A DNA stretch of 64,000 bases from an uncultured Treponema sp. (GTDB lineage: Bacteria; Spirochaetota; Spirochaetia; Treponematales; Treponemataceae): contig CAMWTK010000003.1 in NCBI GenBank assembly GCA_947177175.1, positions 29,288-93,287 of the forward strand. Direction: 5' to 3'. Below, piece after piece: positions 1-8,054 of the stretch; position 1 is the first letter of the stretch; each line of letters opens with the position of its first letter. The notes below the pieces were generated by a model that was not told the DNA's origin, did not search any database, and saw nothing but the letters and a program-made list of their open reading frames with translations. Position numbers and translations under genes: made by a program.

Positions 1-615
1 GCTGTTCGTGCTCATGTCCGATGGAGAGACTTTGACGATTTCTGTCGTGTCATGCACGTTCTCAAAGTACAGTCCGACTGCCTCATCGTCGCCGACGAGG
101 CAGATGTTCCTGCCCTTGATGTTCAGAAGCCCGCCCGGCGTGAGTGCCGTGTCGGTCTGCGTCCGTATGTCCTGCACGCTGTCAATCACGGGGTGGCAGG
201 TGTTGCCTTGCGTGATTGCCGGCGTGAGGTTTGCCATAGTCTCGGACATTTCCTCACTCGCCCGCAGGCGGACGGTGATGGTATGAACACCCTTGATATA
301 TGGCGACTGGTCATCGGCGAACGTGCCTTTGACCGACGGATACAGCGTTCCGAGATCATCTCGTGAAGAGATACCCTCGGCGAGCCGTTTTTTCCGTGCC
401 TGACAGATGTTATGCCAGATAGTCTCAATTTCATCTGATGACAGACCGCAATTGTTGCCGGAAGCAACAAGGTCATTACAAATGTCTGCCATGGAAACTG
501 TGGCTCGGTTCACTACCTTCGCATGGTAAGTGATTTTGCCATCTTTTTTCTGTAAGTGGGTGGGGTATAAAGCGATTGATAGCCGACCCACTTTTAAGTT
601 TGAAGTATTATTCAT
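1..615 (-). CDS. HU-like DNA-binding protein with DUF4469-type C-terminal domain (3' end outside window)
   Basis: An open frame of 205 codons starts at the ATG at 615 and runs off the window edge. The N-terminus (MNNTSNLKVGRLSI, then a KKDGKITYHAKVVN stretch) resembles the HU/IHF-like domain of DUF4469 proteins. The later GGLLNIKGRNICLVGDDEAV segment resembles their Ig-like C-terminal domain. Such proteins are thought to bind DNA, but their role is unknown. A weak ribosome site (GAGGATA) lies 8 to 14 bases upstream. A promoter at 827-854 and a leader with a terminator precede it. The family assignment is from remembered motifs; the truncation is only due to the window. Confidence 0.7.
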   Translation of the reverse strand, partial: MNNTSNLKVGRLSIALYPTHLQKKDGKITYHAKVVNRATVSMADICNDLVASGNNCGLSSDEIETIWHNICQARKKRLAEGISSRDDLGTLYPSVKGTFADDQSPYIKGVHTITVRLRASEEMSETMANLTPAITQGNTCHPVIDSVQDIRTQTDTALTPGGLLNIKGRNICLVGDDEAVGLYFENVHDTTEIVKVSPSDMSTNS

Positions 616-642
616 TTTTAAATATCCTCAAATATTTAATAT

Positions 643-689
643 ACAAAAAATAAAACAGTTCCCGCGCGCTGAAGTGCAACGGCAACTGT
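643..689 (-). terminator. intrinsic terminator inside the leader of the HU-like gene
   Basis: On the minus strand ACAGTT-g-CCG pairs with CGG-g-AACTGT (684-689/680-682 with 662-664/655-660). A TTTTATTTTTT tract follows. It sits about 30 bases upstream of the start codon, so it can attenuate the gene. Confidence 0.6.
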
Positions 690-751
690 AAACAACAAAA
701 AAGCCCCTGCCAATGAGACTGCTTCCTCATACGCGTAATTCCTTCCCTTGT

Positions 752-764
752 GGTTTCAAAGAAC
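752..764 (-). promoter_or_regulatory. boxA-like antitermination element
   Basis: The minus strand reads GTTCTTTGAAACC, close to the Bacillus rRNA boxA (TGTTCTTTGAAAAC). It lies about 55 bases into the predicted transcript and before the terminator at 643-689, as expected for NusB/S10-dependent antitermination. Assignment is by motif only. Confidence 0.45.
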
Positions 765-826
765 AAGTTGCGTGTACTGCCTAAACGATACCTAATCAAT
801 AACGATAGGCTTCCACCTATTTATAT

Positions 827-854
827 ATCGTATCACATTTTTGCGTAAAGTCAA
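827..854 (-). promoter_or_regulatory. sigma70-type promoter for the HU-like gene
   Basis: TTGACT (854-849), a 16-base spacer and TACGAT (832-827) on the minus strand, followed by an AT-rich stretch. The predicted start is near 820. Confidence 0.6.
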
Positions 855-868
855 CCATAATATTGAAG

Positions 869-909
869 AAAAAAACGCCAAACCTCGGTACTTGTGCCGG
901 GGTTTGGCG
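869..909 (-). terminator. intrinsic terminator of the lipoprotein gene
   Basis: CGCCAAACC (909-901) pairs perfectly with GGTTTGGCG (884-876). A further GG/CC extension is possible. Seven T residues follow on the minus strand. It lies just after the stop at 935. Confidence 0.85.
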
Positions 910-934
910 CGGTATGCCGTGCTAGTGCGCTGGC

Positions 935-2194
935 TTATTTATGATAGAGTGACACAAAGTCTTTTGCATATTGTGCGATAAAGTCATATTCGTACTGCTC
1001 GTCCGGCTTGGGCGTATAGATAATCTTTCCGTCCTTTTCTTCCGGCGCGAACGTGACGCTCGTGTAGGCATTCAATGCGACGCTTGTGTCTTGGTACGGC
1101 GCGGAGAACGTAATCGATTTGGGAACGTCATACGTTACCGTGGGATTGTCATGCAGTGCAATCGCTATTGTTTCCTCGGAGACATGCACATAGGTGTTGT
1201 CCTTGTTAGGCTCTTGACCAAATGTCTGCCATTCGTCGTCCCATTCCGTCTTCTCGTCCTTAACAGTTTTCTGCACTTGATACTGTATGTCCACGGTTTT
1301 TTTATTGGTGTCATATTGTGGAGCTTTGCGTATCTGAATTTTATTTCGGTACACCGATTGTGACGTTGAGCCGCCAAGTTCTCCCGTGCCTTCGGTACTC
1401 AGCAAAAATGTTCCGTTGGGGTTGAACCACATATTGAAAAAACTGCTGCCGGTGTTTGGGTCATGAATGCCATAGAATTTCTTCCCGTCCGGTTCCGGTC
1501 GCTCCTCAATATTGTATATGGGTTGCTGTTTGCCTTTGGACAGCGATACGTAGGCTTTGAAGGTCTTCGTCTTCTTCAGACTGTCAAAATTCGTGGTTCC
1601 GTCATCATTGCGGTTGAATACGTATTGGTTTCGTACCTTTTTGCTTACGTCGCTTGGATAGCTTTGGAAAGTAAAGTCGTCCGGGTCATACCTTTGGCGT
1701 ATTGTGTCTTCTGTCAAAGCATTAAAACTTTCTGTACGCTCGGCAGTCGTACGCAGTTCGGAAAATATTGTGTTTGAGCTCCATGTTTGTTGGGTAGCGA
1801 ACACTTTTTTGTTGTCTTGCAGAACAAGATACTTGTCGTCTAAGGTGGCCTGTCCTTTCGTAGTTTCGGCTCGCTTCGTCGTGATGTCAAACAGTTCGAC
1901 GTACTCCGTCATGCCGTATGTTTGCAGCCACTGTTCACGGTACGCGGCGGCTTGTTTGTTTTGGTAGTACAGCCCCGTGTCAGAGTTTACCGCCGCCCGT
2001 GCCGCGCTCCGTGCCGCCGTTTCGGTGTTCTTGGTGACCAAATAGTTTTTTCCTTCAAAGGTCACGATGTTCCCGACCGCATACGTTGTGCCGTCGCCAT
2101 TCGCCGACGAACCGTCGTCACCGTTGTTGCATGCGGCGGCAAGCACAAGGGCAGCCGCACACAGCACGCCAAACGTCTTCATACGCTGTTTCAT
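935..2194 (-). CDS. putative lipoprotein of unknown function
   Basis: A 419-residue protein starting MKQRMKTFGV. It has a short basic N-terminus, a hydrophobic core and a lipobox (LAAAC) with the modified Cys at about residue 22, so it should be an Lgt-processed lipoprotein facing the periplasm or surface. The mature part is polar and rich in Thr, Lys, Asp and Tyr, with no motif I recognise. The start at 2194 is chosen because AAGGAGT lies seven bases upstream; an in-frame TTG at 2200 is less likely. It is divergent from an XRE regulator, its promoter lies inside palindromes, and it has its own terminator. This suggests a regulated stand-alone unit. Confidence 0.75.
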   Translation of the reverse strand: MKQRMKTFGVLCAAALVLAAACNNGDDGSSANGDGTTYAVGNIVTFEGKNYLVTKNTETAARSAARAAVNSDTGLYYQNKQAAAYREQWLQTYGMTEYVELFDITTKRAETTKGQATLDDKYLVLQDNKKVFATQQTWSSNTIFSELRTTAERTESFNALTEDTIRQRYDPDDFTFQSYPSDVSKKVRNQYVFNRNDDGTTNFDSLKKTKTFKAYVSLSKGKQQPIYNIEERPEPDGKKFYGIHDPNTGSSFFNMWFNPNGTFLLSTEGTGELGGSTSQSVYRNKIQIRKAPQYDTNKKTVDIQYQVQKTVKDEKTEWDDEWQTFGQEPNKDNTYVHVSEETIAIALHDNPTVTYDVPKSITFSAPYQDTSVALNAYTSVTFAPEEKDGKIIYTPKPDEQYEYDFIAQYAKDFVSLYHK

Positions 2195-2210
2195 GTTCAA
2201 CTCCTTACGA

Positions 2211-2260
2211 TAAGCAAAATGCTTATTAACTGATAAGAACAGTTTAACTGCTTATTAGTT
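2211..2260. promoter_or_regulatory. palindromic operator candidates between the lipoprotein and XRE genes
   Basis: TAAGCA-aaa-TGCTTA (2211-2225) is a perfect inverted repeat. A second, nested palindrome (2228-2260) has arms AACTGATAAG and CTTATTAGTT, which match at 9 of 10 positions, around a core CAGTT-t-AACTG (2240-2250). Both overlap or closely follow the lipoprotein promoter, fitting repressor sites for the neighbouring XRE protein. That pairing is inferred. Confidence 0.55.
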
Positions 2261-2269
2261 ATTTGTCAA
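2241..2269 (-). promoter_or_regulatory. sigma70-type promoter of the lipoprotein gene
   Basis: A consensus TTGACA (2269-2264), a 17-base spacer and TAAACT (2246-2241) on the minus strand. The -10 box is inside the CAGTTTAACTG palindrome, so an operator-bound protein would block polymerase. Confidence 0.75.
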
Positions 2270-2320
2270 ACCATGTTAATACGGTTAGAAATAGAATATA
2301 TATCGATAAGGAAATGTACG

Positions 2321-2653
2321 ATGACGGAAGCAGAAATCAGAGAGAATCTTGCGCGGAATATCAAGACGTTTAGGACGATTCAGAATATCTCGCAGGCGGA
2401 GCTTGCCGAGCGGGCGGGGATTTCTATTCCTTTTCTGTCGCAGATTGAGTGCGCCAACAAGTTTCCGTCTCCCGCAATCCTTGCCCGCCTTTCCGACGCG
2501 CTTTCCGTGACGGCTTCGGACTTGTTCAAGGGCAAGGAGAGCGTCCGCTCGCAGGACTTCACGTTTACGATTGACGCGATACGGGCTATCCTCAACGGTC
2601 AGGCAAAATCGTTTGAGACGTTCTGCGAGCAGTATTTTGCCAAGGCGGAGTGA
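2321..2653 (+). CDS. XRE-family (Cro/CI-like) transcriptional regulator
   Basis: A 110-residue protein. Residues ~5-62 form a typical HTH_3 domain, with NISQAELAERAGISIPFLSQIE giving the helix-turn-helix and FPSPAILARLSDALSV the following helices. The ~40-residue tail is of unknown role. The start at 2321 is chosen for the AAGGA eight bases upstream; an in-frame ATG at 2273 has no ribosome site and lies next to the divergent promoter. It probably represses itself and the divergent lipoprotein gene through the palindromes at 2211-2260; this is inferred from layout. Confidence 0.85.
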   Translation: MTEAEIRENLARNIKTFRTIQNISQAELAERAGISIPFLSQIECANKFPSPAILARLSDALSVTASDLFKGKESVRSQDFTFTIDAIRAILNGQAKSFETFCEQYFAKAE

Positions 2654-2669
2654 GATACAATTATAGCTT

Positions 2670-2688
2670 GCGGGCGGTTTTCGCCCGC
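2670..2688. terminator. hairpin between convergent XRE and purL genes
   Basis: GCGGGCG (2670-2676) pairs with CGCCCGC (2682-2688) around a five-base loop. It lies between two converging stop codons. Neither strand has a clear U-tract, so it may be a weak bidirectional terminator or an mRNA end stabiliser. Confidence 0.4.
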
Positions 2689-2704
2689 CGCGCGGTGTGT
2701 TCCC

Positions 2705-5700
2705 CTAGCTGAAATACCTCACGCCGGCACGGAACAAATTCTGGCACGAATTCGCGCTTGGGTCGCAGGCGATGTTCTTGATGAGGTCGGGCGCAAAGCC
2801 GCCGATTCCCACGGTTCGTTCCGAATGTCCCATTTTGCCGAGGACAAGGCCGTCCGGGCTGGTGAGGCCTTCGATTGCGAACGCCGAGCCGTTCGGGTTG
2901 TCCGGCTCGCTTGTGGCGGGAACGCCGTTTTCGTCGCAGTATTGGCTGTAGACCTGCCCGTTCTTGAACAGCGATTCCGCAAGCGTTTCCGCAATGAGGA
3001 TTCTGCCTTCGCCGTGGCTCACGGGAACGTAATGCGGGCGCGGGTCAAGTATGCTCGCGTCCAAAGCCCACGGGCTTGTCGCGCTTACCATGCGGGTGCG
3101 CGCCACGCGGCTGATGTGGCGGTGGATCGTGTTGAACGTGAGCGTGGGCGTTTCCGCGTCCGGCTCGATGATCTTTCCGTAAGGGACAAGCCCCGTCTTA
3201 ATTAACGCTTGGAAACCGTTGCAGATTCCGACGATGAGGTGCTTTTTCTCCAAATGCGCGGTGATTGCGTCGGCGACGCGCTTTTCGCGGATAACGTTGG
3301 CGATGAATTTGCCACTGCCGTCGGGCTCATCGCCCGCGCTGAATCCGCCCGCAAACGCGATGATGTGTGCGTCGGTGATTGCGTTCCTGAATGCTTCGAG
3401 CGATTCTTCCAAATCTTTGCGCGTCCTGTTCCTGAACACGAGGATTTCCGTCTCTGCGCCGGCAAGGTTGAACGCGCGCGCCATGTCGTATTCGCAGTTC
3501 GTGCCGGGGAATACGGGTATGAGTACGTGCGGTTTTGCGGTGCCTGTCTTTGCCGTGAATGAGGCGCGCGCCTGTGCGAGCGACGGGTGTTCTGCGGTGG
3601 CAAAGGTGGGGAGCGGTTGCTGTGCCGGTGCGCCGCTGACGGGCGGGAACACGGTGGCGAGCGTGCGTTCCCATGCGGCGTACAAGTCGCTCAGCGGAAT
3701 ATCGGTTGCGGGCATGGGGTGCAGTCCGCTCATCGCCACGGAAATGACGGGCGCGTTCTGCGTGTTGCCGATTCGCACGACGGTCGTGTTGACAAAGGCG
3801 GGGTTGTTGTCGAACTGCGGGTCGTCGGTCTCCACGATGATTGAGCCGTACAGCGGCGTAAACAGGTCGGCGATCGTGTTGTTCACGTTGCGGTGGAATC
3901 CGAGTGCCGTCGCGCTTGACGGGATTGCCGTCAGCTGGCAGCCGATATTGTTGCCGAACGCCATTTTTGCGACGGCTTCGGCAATGCCGCCCGCGCCCAC
4001 GGGATACATCGCCTTGATTGTGCCGGTTTTGTTCAGTTCATAGAGCGCGTCGCTGTTTTTCTTGAACGTGCCGAAGTCGGGGGCGAGCGTGTTTGCATAC
4101 GGGGTCATCACGAGGAACAAATAGTCGCCGCTTTTCTTGAACGCGCCCGACGTGACGTGCTGTGCCGTGTCGTGGGTGACGGCGAACGAGACGAGCGAGT
4201 GCGGGACGTTCAGCTGCTCAAACGTGCCGCTCATGCTGTCTTTGCCGCCGATTGCCGCGCAGCCCATGGCGTTCTGTGCATCCACCGCGCCGAGCAGCGC
4301 ACTTGCCGGGTAGCCCCATGCCTTGTCGCTGTTCGTGCGCCCGAAGAATTCTTGGAACGAGAAGCGGCAGGTCGTCGCCTTGCCGCCGACGCACGTGATT
4401 TTTGCGAGCGATGAGAGCACAGCTGTCTGTGCGCCGTGCCATGGCGACCATTCCGCCACGCGCGGGTCGTAGCCAAAGCTCATCATGCTGACGGTATTCG
4501 TCTCACGCGGGGTGAGCACGGGGATTTTTGCCACCATTGCGGCTTCGGGCGTGCCCTGGTATTTGCCGCCAAAGGGGAACAGCACGGTGCTTGCGCCGAT
4601 TGAGCCGTCAAACCGTTCTCCCAAGCCGCGCTGGCTGCAACACGCGAGGTCGCTGAGGTTCGCCACGAACGCGTCGTGAATCTGCTGTGCGGTCGGCATG
4701 GCGTTCGCGCTGTCGCCCGTCGCGCTTGCACACGCGCCCAATGCCTGCGCCACGGAATCGAGCGGCCTGACGAGCGGGCTTTCGTGCTGCGGTGCGGGGC
4801 TTTCAATGCGGGCAACGGCTTCGTGCCGTGCGCCTGCTGCGTCCAAGAACGCGCGGTCAATGTCTACAATTGTCTTGCCGCGCCAGCGCATGACCAGTTT
4901 GTCGCGGTCGGTGACGGTCGCCACCACGACAGCGAGCAGGTTCTCTTCCGCGCAGGCAGCGATGAATGCGTCCGCATCAGTCTTGCGCACGACCACTGCC
5001 ATGCGCTCCTGGCTTTCGGAAATGGCGAGTTCCGTGCCGTTCAAGCCTTCATATTTTTTGGGAACGGCATCAAGGTCGATGTCAAGCCCCGGCGCAAGTT
5101 CGCCCACGGCAACGGAAACGCCGCCCGCGCCAAAGTCGTTTGAGCGGCGGATCATGCCGCTCACGGCGGGATTCCTGAACAGCCGTTGGATTTTGCGTTC
5201 TTCTACGGCGTTGCCTTTCTGCACTTCCGCCGCCGCCGTGGTCACGGACGATTCGGTGTGTGCCTTGGAAGAGCCGGTCGCGCCGCCAATGCCGTCCCGT
5301 CCCGTTCCGCCGCCGAGCAGGATAATCACGTCGCCCGGTTCCGGCGTTTCGCGCCTGACGGTGGCGTAGGGGCTTGCCGCAATGACTGCGCCCAATTCCA
5401 TGCGCTTTGCCACGAATCCGGGGTGATAGCATTCCGTCACCTGTCCTGTCGTCAGACCGATCTGGTTGCCGTAAGAAGAAAAGCCTTGCGCTGCCTCGCG
5501 GCACAGCTTGATTTGCGGTAGCTTGCCGTGCATGGTCTCACGCAATGGCACGGTGGGATCTGCCGCGCCCGTAATGCGCATGGACTGATACACCCACGAC
5601 CGCCCCGAAAGCGGGTCGCGGATTGCGCCGCCAATGCAGGTCGCCGCGCCGCCGAACGGCTCGATTTCCGTGGGGTGGTTGTGCGTCTCGTTCTTGAACT

Positions 5701-6715
5701 GCAAGAGCCACCGTTCGGTCTCTTCGCTGCCGTCCGCGAGCGGGTTGCCGTTCTTGTCGGTCGTGTAATGCACGTCGATGAACAGCGAGCAGGCGTTGTT
5801 CTCTTCGCTCACTTCTAGGTCGTCGAGCTTGCCGTGCTTGCGCAGATATTTTCCGCCGATAGTCGCCATGTCCATGAGCGTGAGCGGCTTGTCCGTGCGC
5901 TTCGCGTAGATGTCCGTGTGCATGGTCTTGTATTCGTCGAGCGAAGCCTTGAACAGTGCTGCATACGGACCTTTGTCGATTTTTATCTTTTTGAGGATCG
6001 TGTTGAACGTGGTGTGGCGACAGTGGTCGGACCAATACGTGTCGAGTACGCGGATTTCCGTTTCCGTGGGGTCGCGCCGTATCGACTTGAAATAGTCCTG
6101 CAAGAACGCGATGTCCGCGCCGTCCATTGCAAGCCCCATGCGTGCGCGGTAGGCTTCGCGCTCTTTTTTGCCCCAGCCGATAAAGCCGGTCACGGTCGGA
6201 ATGTCGCCCGGCTCGTCGGTTTTCATGGCAAGCGTTTCGGGGAGCGCGTCGTCGGTCAGCCGTGAGTCCACCGGGTTGATCAGATACTGCTGGATTTTTG
6301 CGAGGTATTCCGCGCTGACGTTCCCGCGCAGCAGGGCGACTTTTGCGCAGCGCACGCGCGGCGGCTCTGTCCCGACGGTCACGCTGTTTTTCACCGCCTC
6401 GCGCAGGAGCGTCAGGCATTGTTCCGCGCTGTCCGCGCGCTGGTCGTACTGCCCCGGCAGGTATTCCCAGATGATTTCCGTTTCGCCGTCGCGTAGCGCA
6501 AGCGGCGGGTAGTGTACCGTATCGCTCTGCGGCTCGCTGAAAATGCGTTCTACGGCCAGTTTTGCCACGTCGTCTGAGACGTGCTCAATATCGTAGCGGT
6601 TCAAAGCGCGGACGCCCGTTACGCCCGTGATGCCCAAAAACCCCGTAATTTCCGAAAAAATGCGCGCGGCTTCGCTTTCAAACCCGCTCTTGCGCTCAAC
6701 ATAGATACGAAACAT
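2705..6715 (-). CDS. purL: phosphoribosylformylglycinamidine synthase (single-chain PurL)
   Basis: A 1336-residue enzyme of the long single-chain form, which makes FGAM from FGAR, glutamine and ATP in purine synthesis. The AIR-synthase-like core is visible, with DTYWSDHCRHTTF near residue 245 and LLQFKNETHNHPTEIEPFGG after it. The C-terminal class I amidotransferase domain has PVFPGTNCEYDMARAF, the nucleophile motif GICNGFQ (Cys near residue 1165) and a later SHGEGR. The start at 6715 is preceded by GGAG five bases away and gives MFRIYVERK; upstream in-frame codons lack support. It is alone on its strand here, and its -10 box lies only six bases before the ATG. Confidence 0.95.
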   Translation of the reverse strand: MFRIYVERKSGFESEAARIFSEITGFLGITGVTGVRALNRYDIEHVSDDVAKLAVERIFSEPQSDTVHYPPLALRDGETEIIWEYLPGQYDQRADSAEQCLTLLREAVKNSVTVGTEPPRVRCAKVALLRGNVSAEYLAKIQQYLINPVDSRLTDDALPETLAMKTDEPGDIPTVTGFIGWGKKEREAYRARMGLAMDGADIAFLQDYFKSIRRDPTETEIRVLDTYWSDHCRHTTFNTILKKIKIDKGPYAALFKASLDEYKTMHTDIYAKRTDKPLTLMDMATIGGKYLRKHGKLDDLEVSEENNACSLFIDVHYTTDKNGNPLADGSEETERWLLQFKNETHNHPTEIEPFGGAATCIGGAIRDPLSGRSWVYQSMRITGAADPTVPLRETMHGKLPQIKLCREAAQGFSSYGNQIGLTTGQVTECYHPGFVAKRMELGAVIAASPYATVRRETPEPGDVIILLGGGTGRDGIGGATGSSKAHTESSVTTAAAEVQKGNAVEERKIQRLFRNPAVSGMIRRSNDFGAGGVSVAVGELAPGLDIDLDAVPKKYEGLNGTELAISESQERMAVVVRKTDADAFIAACAEENLLAVVVATVTDRDKLVMRWRGKTIVDIDRAFLDAAGARHEAVARIESPAPQHESPLVRPLDSVAQALGACASATGDSANAMPTAQQIHDAFVANLSDLACCSQRGLGERFDGSIGASTVLFPFGGKYQGTPEAAMVAKIPVLTPRETNTVSMMSFGYDPRVAEWSPWHGAQTAVLSSLAKITCVGGKATTCRFSFQEFFGRTNSDKAWGYPASALLGAVDAQNAMGCAAIGGKDSMSGTFEQLNVPHSLVSFAVTHDTAQHVTSGAFKKSGDYLFLVMTPYANTLAPDFGTFKKNSDALYELNKTGTIKAMYPVGAGGIAEAVAKMAFGNNIGCQLTAIPSSATALGFHRNVNNTIADLFTPLYGSIIVETDDPQFDNNPAFVNTTVVRIGNTQNAPVISVAMSGLHPMPATDIPLSDLYAAWERTLATVFPPVSGAPAQQPLPTFATAEHPSLAQARASFTAKTGTAKPHVLIPVFPGTNCEYDMARAFNLAGAETEILVFRNRTRKDLEESLEAFRNAITDAHIIAFAGGFSAGDEPDGSGKFIANVIREKRVADAITAHLEKKHLIVGICNGFQALIKTGLVPYGKIIEPDAETPTLTFNTIHRHISRVARTRMVSATSPWALDASILDPRPHYVPVSHGEGRILIAETLAESLFKNGQVYSQYCDENGVPATSEPDNPNGSAFAIEGLTSPDGLVLGKMGHSERTVGIGGFAPDLIKNIACDPSANSCQNLFRAGVRYFS

Positions 6716-6721
6716 TGCTCC

Positions 6722-6750
6722 ATTGTAATGAAAAAAGAAGCGTGTTTCAA
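6722..6750 (-). promoter_or_regulatory. sigma70-type promoter of purL
   Basis: TTGAAA (6750-6745), a 17-base spacer and TACAAT (6727-6722) on the minus strand. Only six bases separate the -10 box from the ATG, so the predicted transcript starts at or next to the start codon. Confidence 0.65.
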
Positions 6751-6768
6751 TGCGCAGTGTGTGCGGTG

Positions 6769-7047
6769 TCAACAGTAGAATCTAGCTTCGCCAAAAAGTG
6801 ATTCCCAACGGCTGATTATTTCTGCCGAGCGGGTTTCAATAATCCGCATGATGTTTTTTAGCGCGACAGTAGGGATTCTTGAATCATTGTGGGCTAGGAG
6901 GCATTTCCCGCTGCGGGTTATCCAAATCTTCGTGGTGTTTTTAGCGGGTCGTCGTTCTGAAACATGGATATGGACAGGTTCCGGCGGCTCTCCCTCGTTT
7001 ATCCAGATAAAGACGAGATATGCGCCGATTTTAAAGATGTGCGGCAT
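6769..7047 (-). CDS. DUF4160 family protein
   Basis: A 92-residue protein starting MPHIFKIGAYLVFIWINEGEP, with the family hallmark EPVHIHVSE and, later, AKIW-like and IMRIIE segments. DUF4160 proteins are small, widespread and often lie in two-gene units that resemble toxin-antitoxin modules, but no activity is established. The start at 7047 overlaps the end of the upstream gene (7031-7312) by 17 bases, implying translational coupling. The stop at 6769 is about 20 bases from the purL -35 box. Confidence 0.8.
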   Translation of the reverse strand: MPHIFKIGAYLVFIWINEGEPPEPVHIHVSERRPAKNTTKIWITRSGKCLLAHNDSRIPTVALKNIMRIIETRSAEIISRWESLFGEARFYC

Positions 7048-7312
7048 TGCTTTCAAATCCTCCGTTTCGCGCGAATTCAAAGAAAAGGTGCGCGCCGGAA
7101 TGGATAATGTCAGAAAAATAGTCGATGTCGTTTTGCGAGAATTTCTGCACGTCTTCCCATTTGTACTCGGGCAGCCAGCAGGTGGCGTTTGCAAAGCCGC
7201 CGTCAATCGGACGTTCGATATACACTTTTACTTGCTCTTGTCCGTCTTTGTGTATTATTTCGGAATGGACGATTTCTGTTTCATCGGGCAATGTCATATA
7301 GGGATACAGCAT
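7031..7312 (-). CDS. conserved hypothetical protein paired with DUF4160
   Basis: A 93-residue protein starting MLYPYMTLPDETEIVHS. It is acidic and has the segment CWLPEYKWEDVQKFSQND followed by a helix ending in a FEFARNGG-like stretch. I have seen such proteins next to DUF4160 genes in other bacteria, but the family has no known role. GGAGG lies five bases before the ATG at 7312. It is the first gene of a two-gene operon with DUF4160 and has its own promoter at 7351-7379. A toxin-antitoxin role is possible but unproven. Confidence 0.7.
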   Translation of the reverse strand: MLYPYMTLPDETEIVHSEIIHKDGQEQVKVYIERPIDGGFANATCWLPEYKWEDVQKFSQNDIDYFSDIIHSGAHLFFEFARNGGFESNAAHL

Positions 7313-7350
7313 ACACACCTCCACTTTGCTCAGACAAAAATGATGCGTTC

Positions 7351-7379
7351 AGTATAGCGTTTTTTGCGACAGAGGGCAA
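7351..7379 (-). promoter_or_regulatory. promoter of the DUF4160 two-gene unit
   Basis: TTGCCC (7379-7374), a 17-base spacer and TATACT (7356-7351) on the minus strand, about 35 bases before the ATG at 7312. Confidence 0.55.
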
Positions 7380-7417
7380 ATCTTCGGGGCGTTTTCTGCG
7401 CCGCGTTCGGGGTAAGA

Positions 7418-7446
7418 TAGACTTTTCTTTGCGCGCTTGGTATAAT
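7418..7446 (+). promoter_or_regulatory. promoter of the DUF308 gene
   Basis: TAGACT (7418-7423), a 17-base spacer and a perfect TATAAT (7441-7446) preceded by TGG, an extended -10. The ATG begins at 7453, six bases later, with no room for a ribosome site. Confidence 0.7.
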
Positions 7447-7452
7447 GACGGC

Positions 7453-8052
7453 ATGGACAAGAACAAATTTTTTCTCGGTATCATGGTTGCGGCGGTGGGA
7501 TTGTTTATGCTCATTTCACCGGAATCGTTCATTAAGTTTGCCGTGATTATTTTGGGTATCGCCCTGATTTTTGACGGCATTTTTATCCTTGTTACGGTGC
7601 GTACGCTCGTGACGGATGCGAGTTACGCCCGGGTCATGGCGATACACGGATGGCTGAGCATTGCCGTGGGTGCGCTCGCGGTGCTATTGCCGCTCGTGCT
7701 TGCCGCTATTTTTTGGACGATTATGGCGTACACCATGGCGTTCTATCTGTTGGTCGCCGCGGGAATGGAAATATACGCCATCAATATCTTGAGCCGCAAC
7801 GGCATTTCTACCAAGAAATCTATCTTTGAGGTGCTTGTCTGCGTGATTCTGGCGGTCGTGCTGTTCATGCTGCCGTCGCGGTCGTTGGGCAATGCCTTGG
7901 TTCGCGTGTTCGGCGTGGTGCTGCTTGGCGCGGGCATTCTGTTTTCGCTCGTGCAGTGGAGAGTCCGTTCGATTGTCATTCAGCCCGACCGCATTGTCAC
8001 GGTGGACGAGGAAGAAATCCCGGCGGACGCAGAAAGCAAGCGGGACGAATAG
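7453..8052 (+). CDS. DUF308 (HdeD-like) membrane protein
   Basis: A 199-residue protein with about six hydrophobic segments (residues ~7-25, 30-50, 65-82, 88-112, 125-142, 148-168) and a charged, acidic C-terminal tail (VTVDEEEIPADAESKRDE). The repeated three-helix pattern fits HdeD/DUF308 inner-membrane proteins, which in E. coli are linked to acid stress; function here is unknown. The start at 7453 is the first Met after the promoter and has no Shine-Dalgarno sequence, so a leaderless mRNA is predicted. The next gene begins three bases after its stop. Confidence 0.75.
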   Translation: MDKNKFFLGIMVAAVGLFMLISPESFIKFAVIILGIALIFDGIFILVTVRTLVTDASYARVMAIHGWLSIAVGALAVLLPLVLAAIFWTIMAYTMAFYLLVAAGMEIYAINILSRNGISTKKSIFEVLVCVILAVVLFMLPSRSLGNALVRVFGVVLLGAGILFSLVQWRVRSIVIQPDRIVTVDEEEIPADAESKRDE

Positions 8053-8054
8053 CA

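Larger units (their letters stand above)
643..821 (-). ncRNA. candidate leader RNA / attenuated transcript upstream of the HU-like gene
   Basis: The promoter at 827-854 should start transcription near 820. The first ~175 bases contain a boxA-like element (752-764) and end in a terminator hairpin (643-689) that lies before the start codon at 615. The RNA is therefore either a small RNA or a leader that needs antitermination. A 63-codon frame here overlaps the real gene start and looks non-coding. Confidence 0.4.

Noticed and set aside
608..799. A 63-codon minus-strand frame in the leader of the HU-like gene
   Set aside because: It overlaps the true start of the HU-like gene, spans the terminator at 643-689 and has no recognisable features.
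5538..6419. A 293-codon minus-strand frame inside purL in another frame
   Set aside because: It lies wholly within conserved PurL sequence and is Arg-rich without motifs.
6713..6768. A purine riboswitch before purL
   Set aside because: Only about 50 bases lie between the DUF4160 stop and the purL ATG, and the promoter leaves no leader.
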